64,000 nucleotides of DNA from an uncultured Flavobacteriales bacterium (GCA_937139155.1 CAKZPI010000013.1:1-64000), one strand, 5' to 3'; counted from the stretch's first letter, positions 55,794-63,418 are shown. Numbers and translations are program-made. Notes: a model not told the origin generated them from the letters alone.

Positions 55794-56364
55794 GGTCCTC
55801 TATAAATGTAGAATCCTTTATGCTTTTTACACTTAAACCTAGGGTCCAGGCAGTTTCAACCAACTCCCACCTTGACTCAACCTCTTCCACTAAACTTGCT
55901 ATATCAGAGGTTTCGCGTAAGCGAATAAAGGCATCAGAAAGCAAAATGGCATTATCGCGATGCTTATCGTCTTTATGGTAGAACTCAGTTCCTAAGGTTC
56001 CTCCATGTACATTATGAAAAGCGTCGATTACATGCTTAAAGGCCAATTTTTCGGTAATGGAATACAGTTCTGAGGAGTCAATTTTGCCAGTATTAAATTG
56101 CCTGCAGGCCTAAAGAAAGGTATTCGTTGGGGAGGTTGATTGTCGGTCGGCTTGCTTAATATGCCTCACCATGTTTTTTGCAAAGGGTATAGCGAGGTCT
56201 TTTAGTTTAATTCTCCTTTCATCAAGATTAGGCCATTCAAGTAAACTCTTGGCCAAGGCAAACTTGTAAGTCGCACAGTTTTTCCCAAATAAGATTAAGG
56301 CTCTCCATTGAGATTCAAGGCTTGGGTCGTTCTTTTGGAACTTGAACGTGGGAGTTAATTTCAT
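55726..56364 (-). pseudogene. HNH endonuclease-like pseudogene with an in-frame TAG
   Basis: Reading from the ATG at 56364, codons 1-84 (MKLTPTFKFQKND, SQWRALILFGKN, YKFALAKSLLE) are followed by TAG at 56110-56112. The same frame then continues open for 127 codons (ACRQFNTGKID, AFKHVIDAFHNVHGG, EVESRWELVETAWTLG). The two parts make one 212-residue sequence similar to the N-terminal region of an HNH endonuclease family of about 350 residues (recalled, not searched). The C-terminal nuclease part is absent; the last residues look like antisense of the neighbouring stub. So it is broken twice, by a nonsense codon and by truncation. Confidence 0.7.
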
Positions 56365-56404
56365 GGGTTTAAATTAAGAATTCTTGTGGGTTCTTGTGGG
56401 TGGT

Positions 56405-56494
56405 TGCCCCGGACTTACTGCCGGGGTTGATAGCCTACAGTGCTTTTGAAACCAAGTAGTGGATTTCCAATGCCTAATGCTTATTCTCTGCCGG
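56405..56494 (+). repeat. REP-like unit, copy 1
   Basis: Hairpin CCCCGG (56407-56412), 8-base loop, CCGGGG (56421-56426), followed by GTTGATAGCCTACAGTGC and AAACCAAGTAGTGG, ending TTCTCTGCCGG. It is the most complete copy on this side of the transposase gene. Confidence 0.85.
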
Positions 56495-56503
56495 GCACCT
56501 TTT

Positions 56504-56523
56504 CCCCAGGCGCCAGCCTGGGG
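56504..56523. repeat. Second hairpin of unit 1 (CCCCAGGC/GCCTGGGG)
   Basis: A perfect 8-bp stem with a GCCA loop. A near-identical hairpin with a 7-bp stem recurs in unit 2 at 56761-56778. It lies at the same distance after the REP hairpin in both units, so the two hairpins form one composite unit. Confidence 0.85.
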
Positions 56524-56664
56524 CCTACTGCCTTACACTTCTAGCCAAGGGTGTGGCGCCAGCCTGGGCGCTGTGGCACCGGGTGTGTGGCAGGTGCTGG
56601 GCGTGGCAGGGCCATGTTGCCCAGGGGTGTGTTGCCCAGGGGCGTGTGGCAGGTGCAGGCCTTG

Positions 56665-56750
56665 TTGCCCCGGACTTGCGGCCGGGGTTGATACGGTGCT
56701 TTTGAAATCAAGTAGTGGAATGCCAAGACCTAATGCTAATTCACTGCCGG
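56665..56750 (+). repeat. REP-like unit, copy 2
   Basis: Same as copy 1 with hairpin CCCCGG (56668-56673) / CCGGGG (56682-56687), but 5 bases (GCCTA) are missing after GTTGATA. It is preceded by a degenerate G-rich segment (TTGCCCAGGGG, GGCAGGTGCAGGCC) that also precedes copies 3 and 4. Confidence 0.83.
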
Positions 56751-56760
56751 GCATCTTTTC

Positions 56761-56778
56761 CCCAGGCGCCAGCCTGGG
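56761..56778. repeat. Second hairpin of unit 2 (CCCAGGC/GCCTGGG)
   Basis: A 7-bp perfect stem with a GCCA loop, the counterpart of the hairpin at 56504-56523. The flanking TCTAGCCAAGGGTGTGGCGC is also shared. Confidence 0.82.
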
Positions 56779-56952
56779 ACCTACTGCCTTACACTTCTAG
56801 CCAAGGGTGTGGCGCCAGCCTGGGGGGGCTGTTGTGTTTTACCAGGCTAGTGCATGGCGCTAGCCTGGGGGGCGTGTGGCACAGGGTGTGTGGCAGGTGC
56901 TTGGCGGGGCAGGGCCATGTTGCCCAGGGGTGTGCGGCAGGTGCAGGCCGTG

Positions 56953-57022
56953 TAGCCCCGGACTTACGGCCTGGGTTAAACCAAGTAGTGGAACGCCAAG
57001 ACCTAACGCTTATTCTCTGCCC
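56953..57022 (+). repeat. REP-like unit, copy 3 (shortened), joined to the transposase 3' end
   Basis: It starts CCCCGGACTTACGG with a degraded right arm (CCTGGG), lacks about 20 bases after GTT, then keeps AAACCAAGTAGTGG and TTATTCTCTGCC. Its end overlaps the last codons and stop of the transposase gene (57003), so the repeat boundary is used as coding sequence. Confidence 0.8.
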
Positions 57023-57425
57023 GCTCTCGCCTTCGGCGCTCCCGAGCTTTATGTATCTCGGGGTTGTTGTTTATGTAGGACTTAAGCTGGGGGAGCCTTT
57101 CTTTCTCCACGGCAAACATTGAATAGCCCGTTTGCCATGAAAATTTATTGCCAAGACCCGAATATTCTCTGTACCACCGAGACGAGTTGGCCTTTACTAC
57201 CCGCATCAAACCAGCCGGAGCTAAACGCCCCGGTACGTTCAAAAGCAGGTGAACGTGATTTTTATAGTTGTTCACAGCCCAGACTCGACAGCCCTCTTTT
57301 TGGCAGATTTCCTCAATTTTTGAATTAAGCGCATCCCGATGGTCTGCTGGAAGTAAATGGTGATGGTGCTTGGTGCCAAACACAAAGTGGATGTTTAGGC
57401 AATTGTATACGTGCGAATTGCTCAT
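57003..57425 (-). CDS. REP-associated Y1 (HUH) transposase, RAYT-like
   Basis: A 140-residue Y1_Tnp protein of the IS200/RAYT type. The HUH pair is HVH (residues 57 and 59, in KNHVHLLLNVP), and the likely catalytic tyrosine is Tyr117 in KSYINNNPEIHK, preceded by WQTGYSMFAV as in RAYTs. It would cut and rejoin single-stranded DNA at REP hairpins. It is flanked on both sides by REP-like repeats in the opposite sense, and its final codons lie in repeat copy 3. The frame is intact, so it may be active. No second IS605-type TnpB gene is present. Confidence 0.88.
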   Translation of the reverse strand: MSNSHVYNCLNIHFVFGTKHHHHLLPADHRDALNSKIEEICQKEGCRVWAVNNYKNHVHLLLNVPGRLAPAGLMRVVKANSSRWYREYSGLGNKFSWQTGYSMFAVEKERLPQLKSYINNNPEIHKARERRRRERAENKR

Positions 57426-57565
57426 AACGGGTGGTTTTTTGTTTGCTCTAAATTAGGAAATGATGGGGTATGGTGCAAGCCTAGGGGCTGTGGCAAAGGG
57501 TGTGTGGTAGGCGCTGGGCGTGGCAGGGCCTTGTAGCCCTGGCCGTGTGGCAGGTGCAGGCCTTG

Positions 57566-57661
57566 TTGCCCCGGACTTGCGGCAGGTACAGGCCATGTTG
57601 CCCCGGACTTGCGGCAGGTGCAGGCCATGTTGCCCCGGACTTGCGGCCGGGGTTGATAGCC
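57566..57661 (+). repeat. Tandem 32-bp units, three copies
   Basis: The unit begins TTGCCCCGGACTTGCGGC at 57566, 57598 and 57630 (exact 32-base period). The first two continue into AGGTxCAGGCCATG; the third instead completes the CCGGGG arm and becomes full REP copy 4. It looks like local duplication of the left arm of the REP unit. Confidence 0.85.
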
Positions 57662-57720
57662 TACGGTGCTTTTGAAACCAAGTAGTGGAATGCCAAGGCC
57701 TGGTGCTTTTTCTCTGCCAA
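57630..57720 (+). repeat. REP-like unit, copy 4
   Basis: Hairpin CCCCGG (57633-57638) / CCGGGG (57647-57652), then GTTGATAGCCTACGGTGC, AAACCAAGTAGTGG and TTCTCTGCC. It is full length, like copy 1, and lies on the far side of the transposase gene. Confidence 0.85.
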
Positions 57721-57722
57721 AC

Positions 57723-57753
57723 AAAAAATCCCCGCAGTGTTGCGGGGATTTTT
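57723..57753 (-). terminator. Rho-independent terminator of the M16 peptidase gene
   Basis: A perfect 10-bp stem (57727-57736 with 57741-57750) has a 4-base loop and A/T runs on both sides. It is strongest for the minus strand, 24 bases after the M16 stop, and marks the right edge of the accessory island. Confidence 0.88.
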
Positions 57754-57776
57754 AATGTTTGGTATTTGGCTTGAAT

Positions 57777-60614
57777 TTAGAACTCTGGAGTGATTTCCTC
57801 AATCTCCATGCCTAGGGCCGTTAGGCCTTCGTAAATCTCAGCCTTGTCTCCTACTACAACGATGATCATATCATCTAGCTTAAGGCGCTCCTGGGCCGTT
57901 TCATTTACGTCTTCTACGGTCATGGACTGAAGCAGTTTGCTCTGCTCCTTTACGTAGTCTCCGTCTAGATCATAGTCTAGAATTCTGCGTAAGAATCCGG
58001 CTTTTTGCCAAGGAGTTTCGTACTCACGAGCCTCAGATAAAGTAATGCTCTGCTTGGTGAAGGCCAATTCCTCCTCGGTGATTCCTTTTTCACGGTAATC
58101 ACGCATTTCTGCCAAGAACTCTACAATTGAGCTGTCGGTAGCGTCTTTGCGTACACCTGCGCTTGCCAAGAAAATGCCTGGCTCTTTGGTAGCACGGAAG
58201 CTTGAACGAGCCCCGTAAGTATACCCCTTGTCTTCACGTAGGTTTAGGTTGATTCTAGAATTGAAGTTTCCTCCTAAGGCATAGTTCATGATCACAGCCT
58301 CGTAATAATCACCGGTTGGATCGTAGGTCAAGTCCGTAAGGTATCCAATTCGGATTTCCGATTGAGCCGCTCCGGGCTTGTCAATAAGGTAAATCTTACC
58401 GCCTTTTCCGGCTTCGTTCTCAGGTAAGTCTGACCATGCATATTCTTCTCCTTCCCAAGATTTCAAGAAGTCGAGTTTGGGCATGATTTCATCCTTGCTC
58501 ATGGATCCTACAACCACCATTTGAGCTCCGGCTGGAGAGAAATAGGAATTGTAATAAGCTTTTACATCTTCTAGGTCCATTGCTTCTACGGTAGCCGAGG
58601 TTCCCATGGAAGGCATTCCTTCAATATGGTTCTCTCCATAAATCAATTCGGCGAAAGCATTGTTGGCCAATACGGTAGCCTGGTTGATTTGGTTGGCGAT
58701 GCTTTCTAAGGTCTGCTTCTTAATACGAGCAAAGTCTTCTTCCGCGAAAGCAGGCTTGAACATAACCTCTTCAGCTAGCTCTAAGGTGCGGTCAAGGTTT
58801 TTGGTAAGGGAAGTAATGTTCACCGTAATGTTTTCGCTTCCTGAACTCACACGCACCCTGGATCCGATTTTCTCCAATTCATCAGAAAGTTCTTCTGGTG
58901 TATACGATTCGGTTCCTTCGTTCATCATGGCAGCCAATAGGTCAGCTACCCCAGCCTGATCTGGCGATTCATTTCTATGTCCGGCAGGAATAGAGATTTG
59001 AACCGTTACCATTGGAAGTTCGTTGTTCTCGGTTCCGATGGCTTCAATTCCATTGTCCATGCTGGCGGTCCAGTACTCAGGTACCTGCACAAATGGTGAG
59101 GCTCCGGGCTCTGGCTTAACCGAACGGTCCCAGCCTTCATCTACGGGCTTCTGGTAAGAAAGGGAATCGTAATTATTCAATACGGTTTCTTCCGTTCTGC
59201 CAATGGTGGGCGTGAAATTGTCTTCGGCTGCAATTAGGGCCAATTGTCCTTTGGGAACATAGCTCAAAATCACTGCATTCTGACCTTTGATGTACTGGTT
59301 GTAAACTCGCATCACATCTTCGGCAGTCACAGCCATATATCTTTCTAAGTCGGCTTTGATCTGGTTCGGGTTTCCTTCAAAGGTTTCAAAAGAAGCCAGC
59401 ATTCCTCCTTTACCCTGTACCGAAGCAAGACGCTGAACGGTTTGAGCCTCGTAGGTGGATTTATAACGCTCAAGGTCTTCAGGCTTTACTCCTCGCTCTT
59501 CAAATTCTGCAATGGCCTCTCTCATTTGAGTTTCCATTTGGCCCAGTGGAGTTCCAGGATAGGCTACCACCATGAAATCCATGCTTCCGGCCAATTCTGA
59601 ACAGGGGTGACTTACACTTGATTGCAACGCAATTCCTGCTTTGTCAAATTTTTGGTAAAAAATTGACGACTTACCGCCACCAAGGATATCACTCAATACA
59701 TCTAGGGGAGCTTCGTCTGGATGACGGTTTTCAACGGTTGGGAAAGCCATCCTTAATAATGGGAAGCGCACATTGTCTTCGTGAGAAATGTAACGGTCTT
59801 CTTCAAGGCTTGGAACCTGGGCAGGCATGTCTTCAACTTCCGGACCCTTTTGAACGGGACCGAAGTATTTAACGGCCAATTCCATTACTTCTTTGGCTTC
59901 CACATCACCGGCTACGGTTAAGGTAGCGTTGTTGGGTCCGTACCATCTCAAGAAGAAGTCTTTCAGGTCTTGAAGAGTAGCGGCATCCAATTCGTCTAGA
60001 TAGCCAATGGTAGGCCAGCTATAGGGGTGGCCGTGTGGATAAAGGGCCTGTAGAGTTTTTTCGTACATAAGGCCGTAGGGACGGTTGTCATACCGTTGTC
60101 CGCGCTCATTTTTCACGGTTGAACGTTGTACCTCAAATTTTTCTTGGGTTACCGCATCCAACAACCAGCCCATGCGATCGGCTTCAAGCCAAAGCGCAAT
60201 TTCAAGTTGATTGGAAGGAACGGTCTCAAAATAATTGGTCCGGTCTTGGTTGGTGGTACCATTCAGGGTTCCTCCAGCCTCGGTTACGGTTTTAAAATGT
60301 TCTTCATCGGCAACGTGGTCAGAGCCCTGGAACATCATATGCTCAAAGAAATGAGCAAAGCCTGAGCGACCAATTTCCTCGCGGGCAGAACCAACATGGT
60401 AGGTAACATCTACGTATACCACTGGGTCAGACTTATCTTCATGTACCAATACGGTAAGTCCGTTCTCTAGTTTGTATTTTTTGTAGGGAATGGCGATTTC
60501 ATCGCCTTGTTTTTCTACCTCTTCTACCAACTCGTAGCCCTTAGGCTCTTCGGGGGTAGACTGACAAGCCGCAAGAAAAGCCAATGAGGCTGCGGCATAG
60601 AGTAGTTTTTTCAT
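57777..60614 (-). CDS. M16 family zinc metallopeptidase lipoprotein
   Basis: A 945-residue protein with a lipoprotein signal (lipobox LAAC, Cys17). It contains two M16 (pitrilysin/insulinase-like) halves. The first holds the inverted zinc motif HFFEH (88-92) and the downstream acidic ligand region VKNERGQRYDNRPYG, so it is catalytic. The second half (about 510-930) lacks the motif and is the structural partner, as usual in M16 pairs. It probably degrades peptides in the periplasm. It is monocistronic, ending at the terminator at 57723-57753. Confidence 0.93.
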   Translation of the reverse strand: MKKLLYAAASLAFLAACQSTPEEPKGYELVEEVEKQGDEIAIPYKKYKLENGLTVLVHEDKSDPVVYVDVTYHVGSAREEIGRSGFAHFFEHMMFQGSDHVADEEHFKTVTEAGGTLNGTTNQDRTNYFETVPSNQLEIALWLEADRMGWLLDAVTQEKFEVQRSTVKNERGQRYDNRPYGLMYEKTLQALYPHGHPYSWPTIGYLDELDAATLQDLKDFFLRWYGPNNATLTVAGDVEAKEVMELAVKYFGPVQKGPEVEDMPAQVPSLEEDRYISHEDNVRFPLLRMAFPTVENRHPDEAPLDVLSDILGGGKSSIFYQKFDKAGIALQSSVSHPCSELAGSMDFMVVAYPGTPLGQMETQMREAIAEFEERGVKPEDLERYKSTYEAQTVQRLASVQGKGGMLASFETFEGNPNQIKADLERYMAVTAEDVMRVYNQYIKGQNAVILSYVPKGQLALIAAEDNFTPTIGRTEETVLNNYDSLSYQKPVDEGWDRSVKPEPGASPFVQVPEYWTASMDNGIEAIGTENNELPMVTVQISIPAGHRNESPDQAGVADLLAAMMNEGTESYTPEELSDELEKIGSRVRVSSGSENITVNITSLTKNLDRTLELAEEVMFKPAFAEEDFARIKKQTLESIANQINQATVLANNAFAELIYGENHIEGMPSMGTSATVEAMDLEDVKAYYNSYFSPAGAQMVVVGSMSKDEIMPKLDFLKSWEGEEYAWSDLPENEAGKGGKIYLIDKPGAAQSEIRIGYLTDLTYDPTGDYYEAVIMNYALGGNFNSRINLNLREDKGYTYGARSSFRATKEPGIFLASAGVRKDATDSSIVEFLAEMRDYREKGITEEELAFTKQSITLSEAREYETPWQKAGFLRRILDYDLDGDYVKEQSKLLQSMTVEDVNETAQERLKLDDMIIVVVGDKAEIYEGLTALGMEIEEITPEF

Positions 60615-60691
60615 AATAAAATTAGGTTTTAAGCGGCCCTAAGATATGAAGCCTAAACGAAAGAGCCTTTTTCAAGCCTAAATCAATTGAT

Positions 60692-60699
60692 TAACTTTG
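60692..60699 (+). promoter_or_regulatory. Candidate -7 box (TAACTTTG) before the bacilliredoxin gene
   Basis: TAACTTTG fits TAnnTTTG and ends 39 bases before the ATG at 60739. It lies in the gap between this gene and the divergent M16 gene. No clear -33 element was identified. Confidence 0.5.
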
Positions 60700-60738
60700 C
60701 GCGGATTCTAGAAATTTTGAACTTTAAAACACTTAGAT

Positions 60739-61155
60739 ATGTATCCTGAAGAATTAGTAGCCCCCATGAGAGAAGACCTCACTTCTGTGGGTTTCAAAGA
60801 ATTAAAAACCGCCGAAGAGGTAGACTCTACCTTGGGCAAAAAAGACGGAACCGTACTGGTTGTAGTTAATTCTGTTTGCGGATGTGCCGCCGGAATGGCT
60901 CGCCCGGGCGTGAAAATGGCCATCAACAACGGAAAGAAACCCGATGAGATGGTAACCGTTTTCGCCGGAATGGAAAAAGAAGCGGTAGATAAGGCTCGTG
61001 CCTATATGGCCCCCTTCCCTCCTTCATCACCAAGCATTGCCCTTTTCAAAGACGGAGAGCTAGTGCATATGATTGAAAGACACCATATTGAAGGAAGACC
61101 CGCCGAAATGATTGCGGAAAACCTAAGCATGGCCTTTGACGAACATTGTTCGTAG
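60739..61155 (+). CDS. BrxA/BrxB (YphP/YqiW) family bacilliredoxin-like protein
   Basis: A 138-residue thioredoxin-fold protein of the bacilliredoxin family. The redox motif is CGC (Cys47, Cys49) in VNSVCGCAAGMARPG, the family hallmark. In Bacillus these proteins remove bacillithiol from proteins; bacillithiol use in this organism is unproven, so the thiol partner is open. It is monocistronic, between a TAnnTTTG promoter candidate and tandem hairpins. Confidence 0.9.
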   Translation: MYPEELVAPMREDLTSVGFKELKTAEEVDSTLGKKDGTVLVVVNSVCGCAAGMARPGVKMAINNGKKPDEMVTVFAGMEKEAVDKARAYMAPFPPSSPSIALFKDGELVHMIERHHIEGRPAEMIAENLSMAFDEHCS

Positions 61156-61191
61156 GGTTGAAGGGGCGAACTGCAATTCGTCCCGTCAACC
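61156..61191. repeat. Imperfect hairpin, REP-like remnant
   Basis: A 15-base left arm (61156-61170, GGTTGAAGGGGCGAA) pairs with a right arm at 61177-61191 with two mismatches. It starts right after the bacilliredoxin stop and is followed by a separate, stronger terminator hairpin. The core GGGGCGAA...TTCG resembles dispersed GGGGCGAATTGCAATTCGCCCC-type repeats seen in many genomes (from memory). Confidence 0.65.
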
Positions 61192-61202
61192 TTGTCCAAA
61201 TA

Positions 61203-61240
61203 AAAACGCCCCTACGAGCAATTCGTAGGGGCGTTTTTTT
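61203..61240. terminator. Bidirectional rho-independent terminator
   Basis: A perfect 15-bp stem (61203-61217 with 61223-61237) has a 5-base loop and T/A runs on both sides. It serves the convergent ends of the bacilliredoxin and M43 protease genes. Confidence 0.92.
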
Positions 61241-61255
61241 GGGTTTTGAAAGCGC

Positions 61256-63382
61256 TTAATGCGCAATCACAAGTCTTCTTTCAATCAGACCGGCTGCAGT
61301 TTCAACCTGAATTAGGTACAATCCGTTTTCAAAACGAGCGGTTTCGAAAATGAATTCATACGAGCCTTGACTTAGGCTTCCTGGCTGAATGGTTTCAACC
61401 ACCTGACCCAAGGTATTGATCAAGCGAATTTGAACCGGGCTAGTTTCTTTCAATGAGAAGCTAAGCTTGGCATTATCGCTGGCAGGGTTAGGCATTAAGG
61501 TAAGATCCGTCAAGTCAATCGTTTCAGAACTCAAGGCTCCATCTCTTAGGTTGATGTTGTCAATCAACACGTTGTTTCCAACTCCAGAAGAGATGAACTC
61601 AAAGCGAATGGTCACATTGGTTGCATTTCTATACGAGTTCAAGCTCACTGAATGCTCTTTCCACAGGTCTTTATAGATTGGGAAGAACTCATCGAAAGCA
61701 CGAACCTCGCCTCCTGGAAGAGAGTTTAGATCGTTGGCATCAAGGGTAAGTCTCGGAATCCAAGTATTACCACAGTTAGAGCTTACATAAACGGTTAGCT
61801 GATCGTCTGCACTTGATACTCTTTTCGCGAAAGCAAGATCAAAAACAAGCTCTGGCTGAGAGGTTCCTTGAACGTTTACGGTTGGAAGCACCAAATTGGT
61901 AACCTGTCCTTTTTTCTTGTGGAAATTGTCAAGGTAGATTGACTGAGCACTCCACATTCCTGAACGGTCAGTTACTTCCCAGTTGATGGTATCGGTTGAA
62001 GAGGAAGAGAAGTTAGTTGGAAGATTGGCTGAACCTTCAAACGTATAATTGCCCCACTTCAAAATTTGAGGTGTATCAGAAACAACGGTTACCGCTCTTT
62101 CTTTGGTACGGCTAACAGTACCTCCTGCATTGGTTACAGTTAAGGTTACATCATAAACCCCTGGTTGTGTAAAGGTAGCGGTGATGTTTGAGTCTGAACT
62201 AGAGCTCAGGTTAACCCCTGAACCAGAAACAGACCAAGACCAAGTATCAACGTCTCCATTCCAAGAGAAGTCGGTAAGTGAGGTTGGGTTTCCAGCACAT
62301 ACTACCTCTTTCCCTACCAAGAAGTCAACATTTGGAGGGCAAGGTCCCATTTCAAAGCCAACCTTAGTTCCGGTAGCTTCTAAATTGGTTTCCTGCCAAA
62401 GCAGCTTTCTAGACCCAATGAATGAGTTAATAGCAGCATCCATACGAGCGGCTTGACCAAGGGTAAACATCCGCTCGCAAGAGCTATAGTCAAGGTAATT
62501 CTGAACATTGTCTTTTTGATCAATCCCCCAAGGATCATCAATTTGGTTGCAAGAGTTCGCATTGGTATTGCAACCTTGTCCTACTACCCCTTCACAGAAA
62601 GGAGTGTCTTTAACGTTGTCATCAACATTGGTAGGACAATTGGAAGAAACACCTGGAGTATTGGTAGGACCCCAAGTATGGCGTAAGTTTAACCAGTGAC
62701 CCGTTTCGTGGGTTAGGGTACGAATGGAAAGGTTACCGCCTCCTGAAGGAGAAAGTGAACCAAACTGAGAGGAGCGACAAACCACCCCTTCTTGAGAAGG
62801 GCTAGGAGCCGTTCCTGGAACGTAGGCATAACCACCTGCTCCGGAAGCGATGTTACGCACTACCCAGATGTTGTAGTATTTCTCGGTATTCCAGGAGATT
62901 AACTGCTTCACGTTCTCACCAGCAGAATTGGTCAATTCTGTATAAGTTCTGGTAATTCCGTCCGTACAGTTACCATTTGGATCAATGGTAGCCAATTTAA
63001 ACTCAATGTTCATTCCGCCGATATAAGGCTTGAACACAGGGTCAATGATCGATGTATCTGAATTCTGAACGTTGAAATCACGGTTCAAAATGCGGATGGC
63101 ATCCAATACATTGGCTTTGGGGATGTTTGAGGAAGAAGAGTAGTCGTGCATAATGTGAACCACAACTGGCACTACATAGTCAACACTCTCTTTACGTTCC
63201 CAACCTGGATTTTGCTCAACCCATGCTTGAGTAAAAGCTTCTAGTTGAGCTAGGTTTTCAGCAGCAATCGGATTGTTCGCAACAGAATTGTTGGTCCGAC
63301 TTTCAGCATCACAAAAATGTTGAGCGTTTGCTTGAGCGGCGATTAAGCCTAAACCCAACATTGATAGTACAATTTTCTTCAT
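61256..63382 (-). CDS. Secreted M43 (pappalysin-like) zinc metalloprotease with PKD and T9SS domains
   Basis: A 708-residue secreted protease. The signal peptide is residues 1-20 (ends ANA). The zinc motif HETGHWLNLRH (225-235) is the metzincin HExxHxxxxxH of family M43, with a Met-turn-like region near 300 (SCERMFTLGQ). It is followed by a PKD domain (about 345-430, VTLTVTNAGGTVS), a jelly-roll/MAM-like segment (about 440-620) and a T9SS type A sorting domain (LMPNPASDNAKLSF, GLYLIQVET). It probably digests extracellular protein. A -7-like box lies upstream at 63411. Confidence 0.93.
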   Translation of the reverse strand: MKKIVLSMLGLGLIAAQANAQHFCDAESRTNNSVANNPIAAENLAQLEAFTQAWVEQNPGWERKESVDYVVPVVVHIMHDYSSSSNIPKANVLDAIRILNRDFNVQNSDTSIIDPVFKPYIGGMNIEFKLATIDPNGNCTDGITRTYTELTNSAGENVKQLISWNTEKYYNIWVVRNIASGAGGYAYVPGTAPSPSQEGVVCRSSQFGSLSPSGGGNLSIRTLTHETGHWLNLRHTWGPTNTPGVSSNCPTNVDDNVKDTPFCEGVVGQGCNTNANSCNQIDDPWGIDQKDNVQNYLDYSSCERMFTLGQAARMDAAINSFIGSRKLLWQETNLEATGTKVGFEMGPCPPNVDFLVGKEVVCAGNPTSLTDFSWNGDVDTWSWSVSGSGVNLSSSSDSNITATFTQPGVYDVTLTVTNAGGTVSRTKERAVTVVSDTPQILKWGNYTFEGSANLPTNFSSSSTDTINWEVTDRSGMWSAQSIYLDNFHKKKGQVTNLVLPTVNVQGTSQPELVFDLAFAKRVSSADDQLTVYVSSNCGNTWIPRLTLDANDLNSLPGGEVRAFDEFFPIYKDLWKEHSVSLNSYRNATNVTIRFEFISSGVGNNVLIDNINLRDGALSSETIDLTDLTLMPNPASDNAKLSFSLKETSPVQIRLINTLGQVVETIQPGSLSQGSYEFIFETARFENGLYLIQVETAAGLIERRLVIAH

Positions 63383-63410
63383 ATTTCTGATAATTTCTCT
63401 AAAAGGAGGC

Positions 63411-63418
63411 CAAATTTA
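63411..63418 (-). promoter_or_regulatory. Candidate -7 box (TAAATTTG) for the M43 protease
   Basis: On the minus strand TAAATTTG matches TAnnTTTG, ending 28 bases before the ATG at 63382. No good -33 element was seen. Confidence 0.5.

Larger units (their letters stand above)
56405..57720. mobile_element. REP-like repeat array with an embedded REP-associated transposase (RAYT) gene
   Basis: A GC-rich non-coding block of direct repeats (units starting at 56405, 56665, 56953 and 57630) encloses a Y1/HUH transposase gene at 57003-57425. Each full unit carries a CCCCGG...CCGGGG hairpin, then a conserved stretch ending TTCTCTGCC, then in the first two units a second hairpin CCCCAGGC/GCCTGGG(G), then degenerate G-rich segments. 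It resembles REP/BIME sequences mobilised by RAYTs. The gene-free stretches 56365-57002 and 57426-57776 hold essentially only these repeats plus the terminator at 57727. Confidence 0.8.

Noticed and set aside
56110..56112. TAG as a recoded sense codon in the HNH-like gene
   Set aside because: No sign of stop-codon recoding elsewhere; the gene also lacks its C-terminal nuclease part, so decay is the simpler reading.
56459..57122. GC-rich open frames on both strands in the repeat block
   Set aside because: They are made of repeated hairpin segments, have low-complexity Gly/Pro/Ala/Cys translations, and mirror each other on opposite strands. They reflect GC-rich repeats without stop codons.
57566..57661. 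Possible CRISPR-like array of 32-bp repeats
   Set aside because: The units are contiguous with no spacers, there are only three, and the last merges into a REP hairpin. No cas genes are nearby.
57422..57724. 100-residue minus-strand frame upstream of the transposase
   Set aside because: It consists of translated REP repeats and has no independent protein character.
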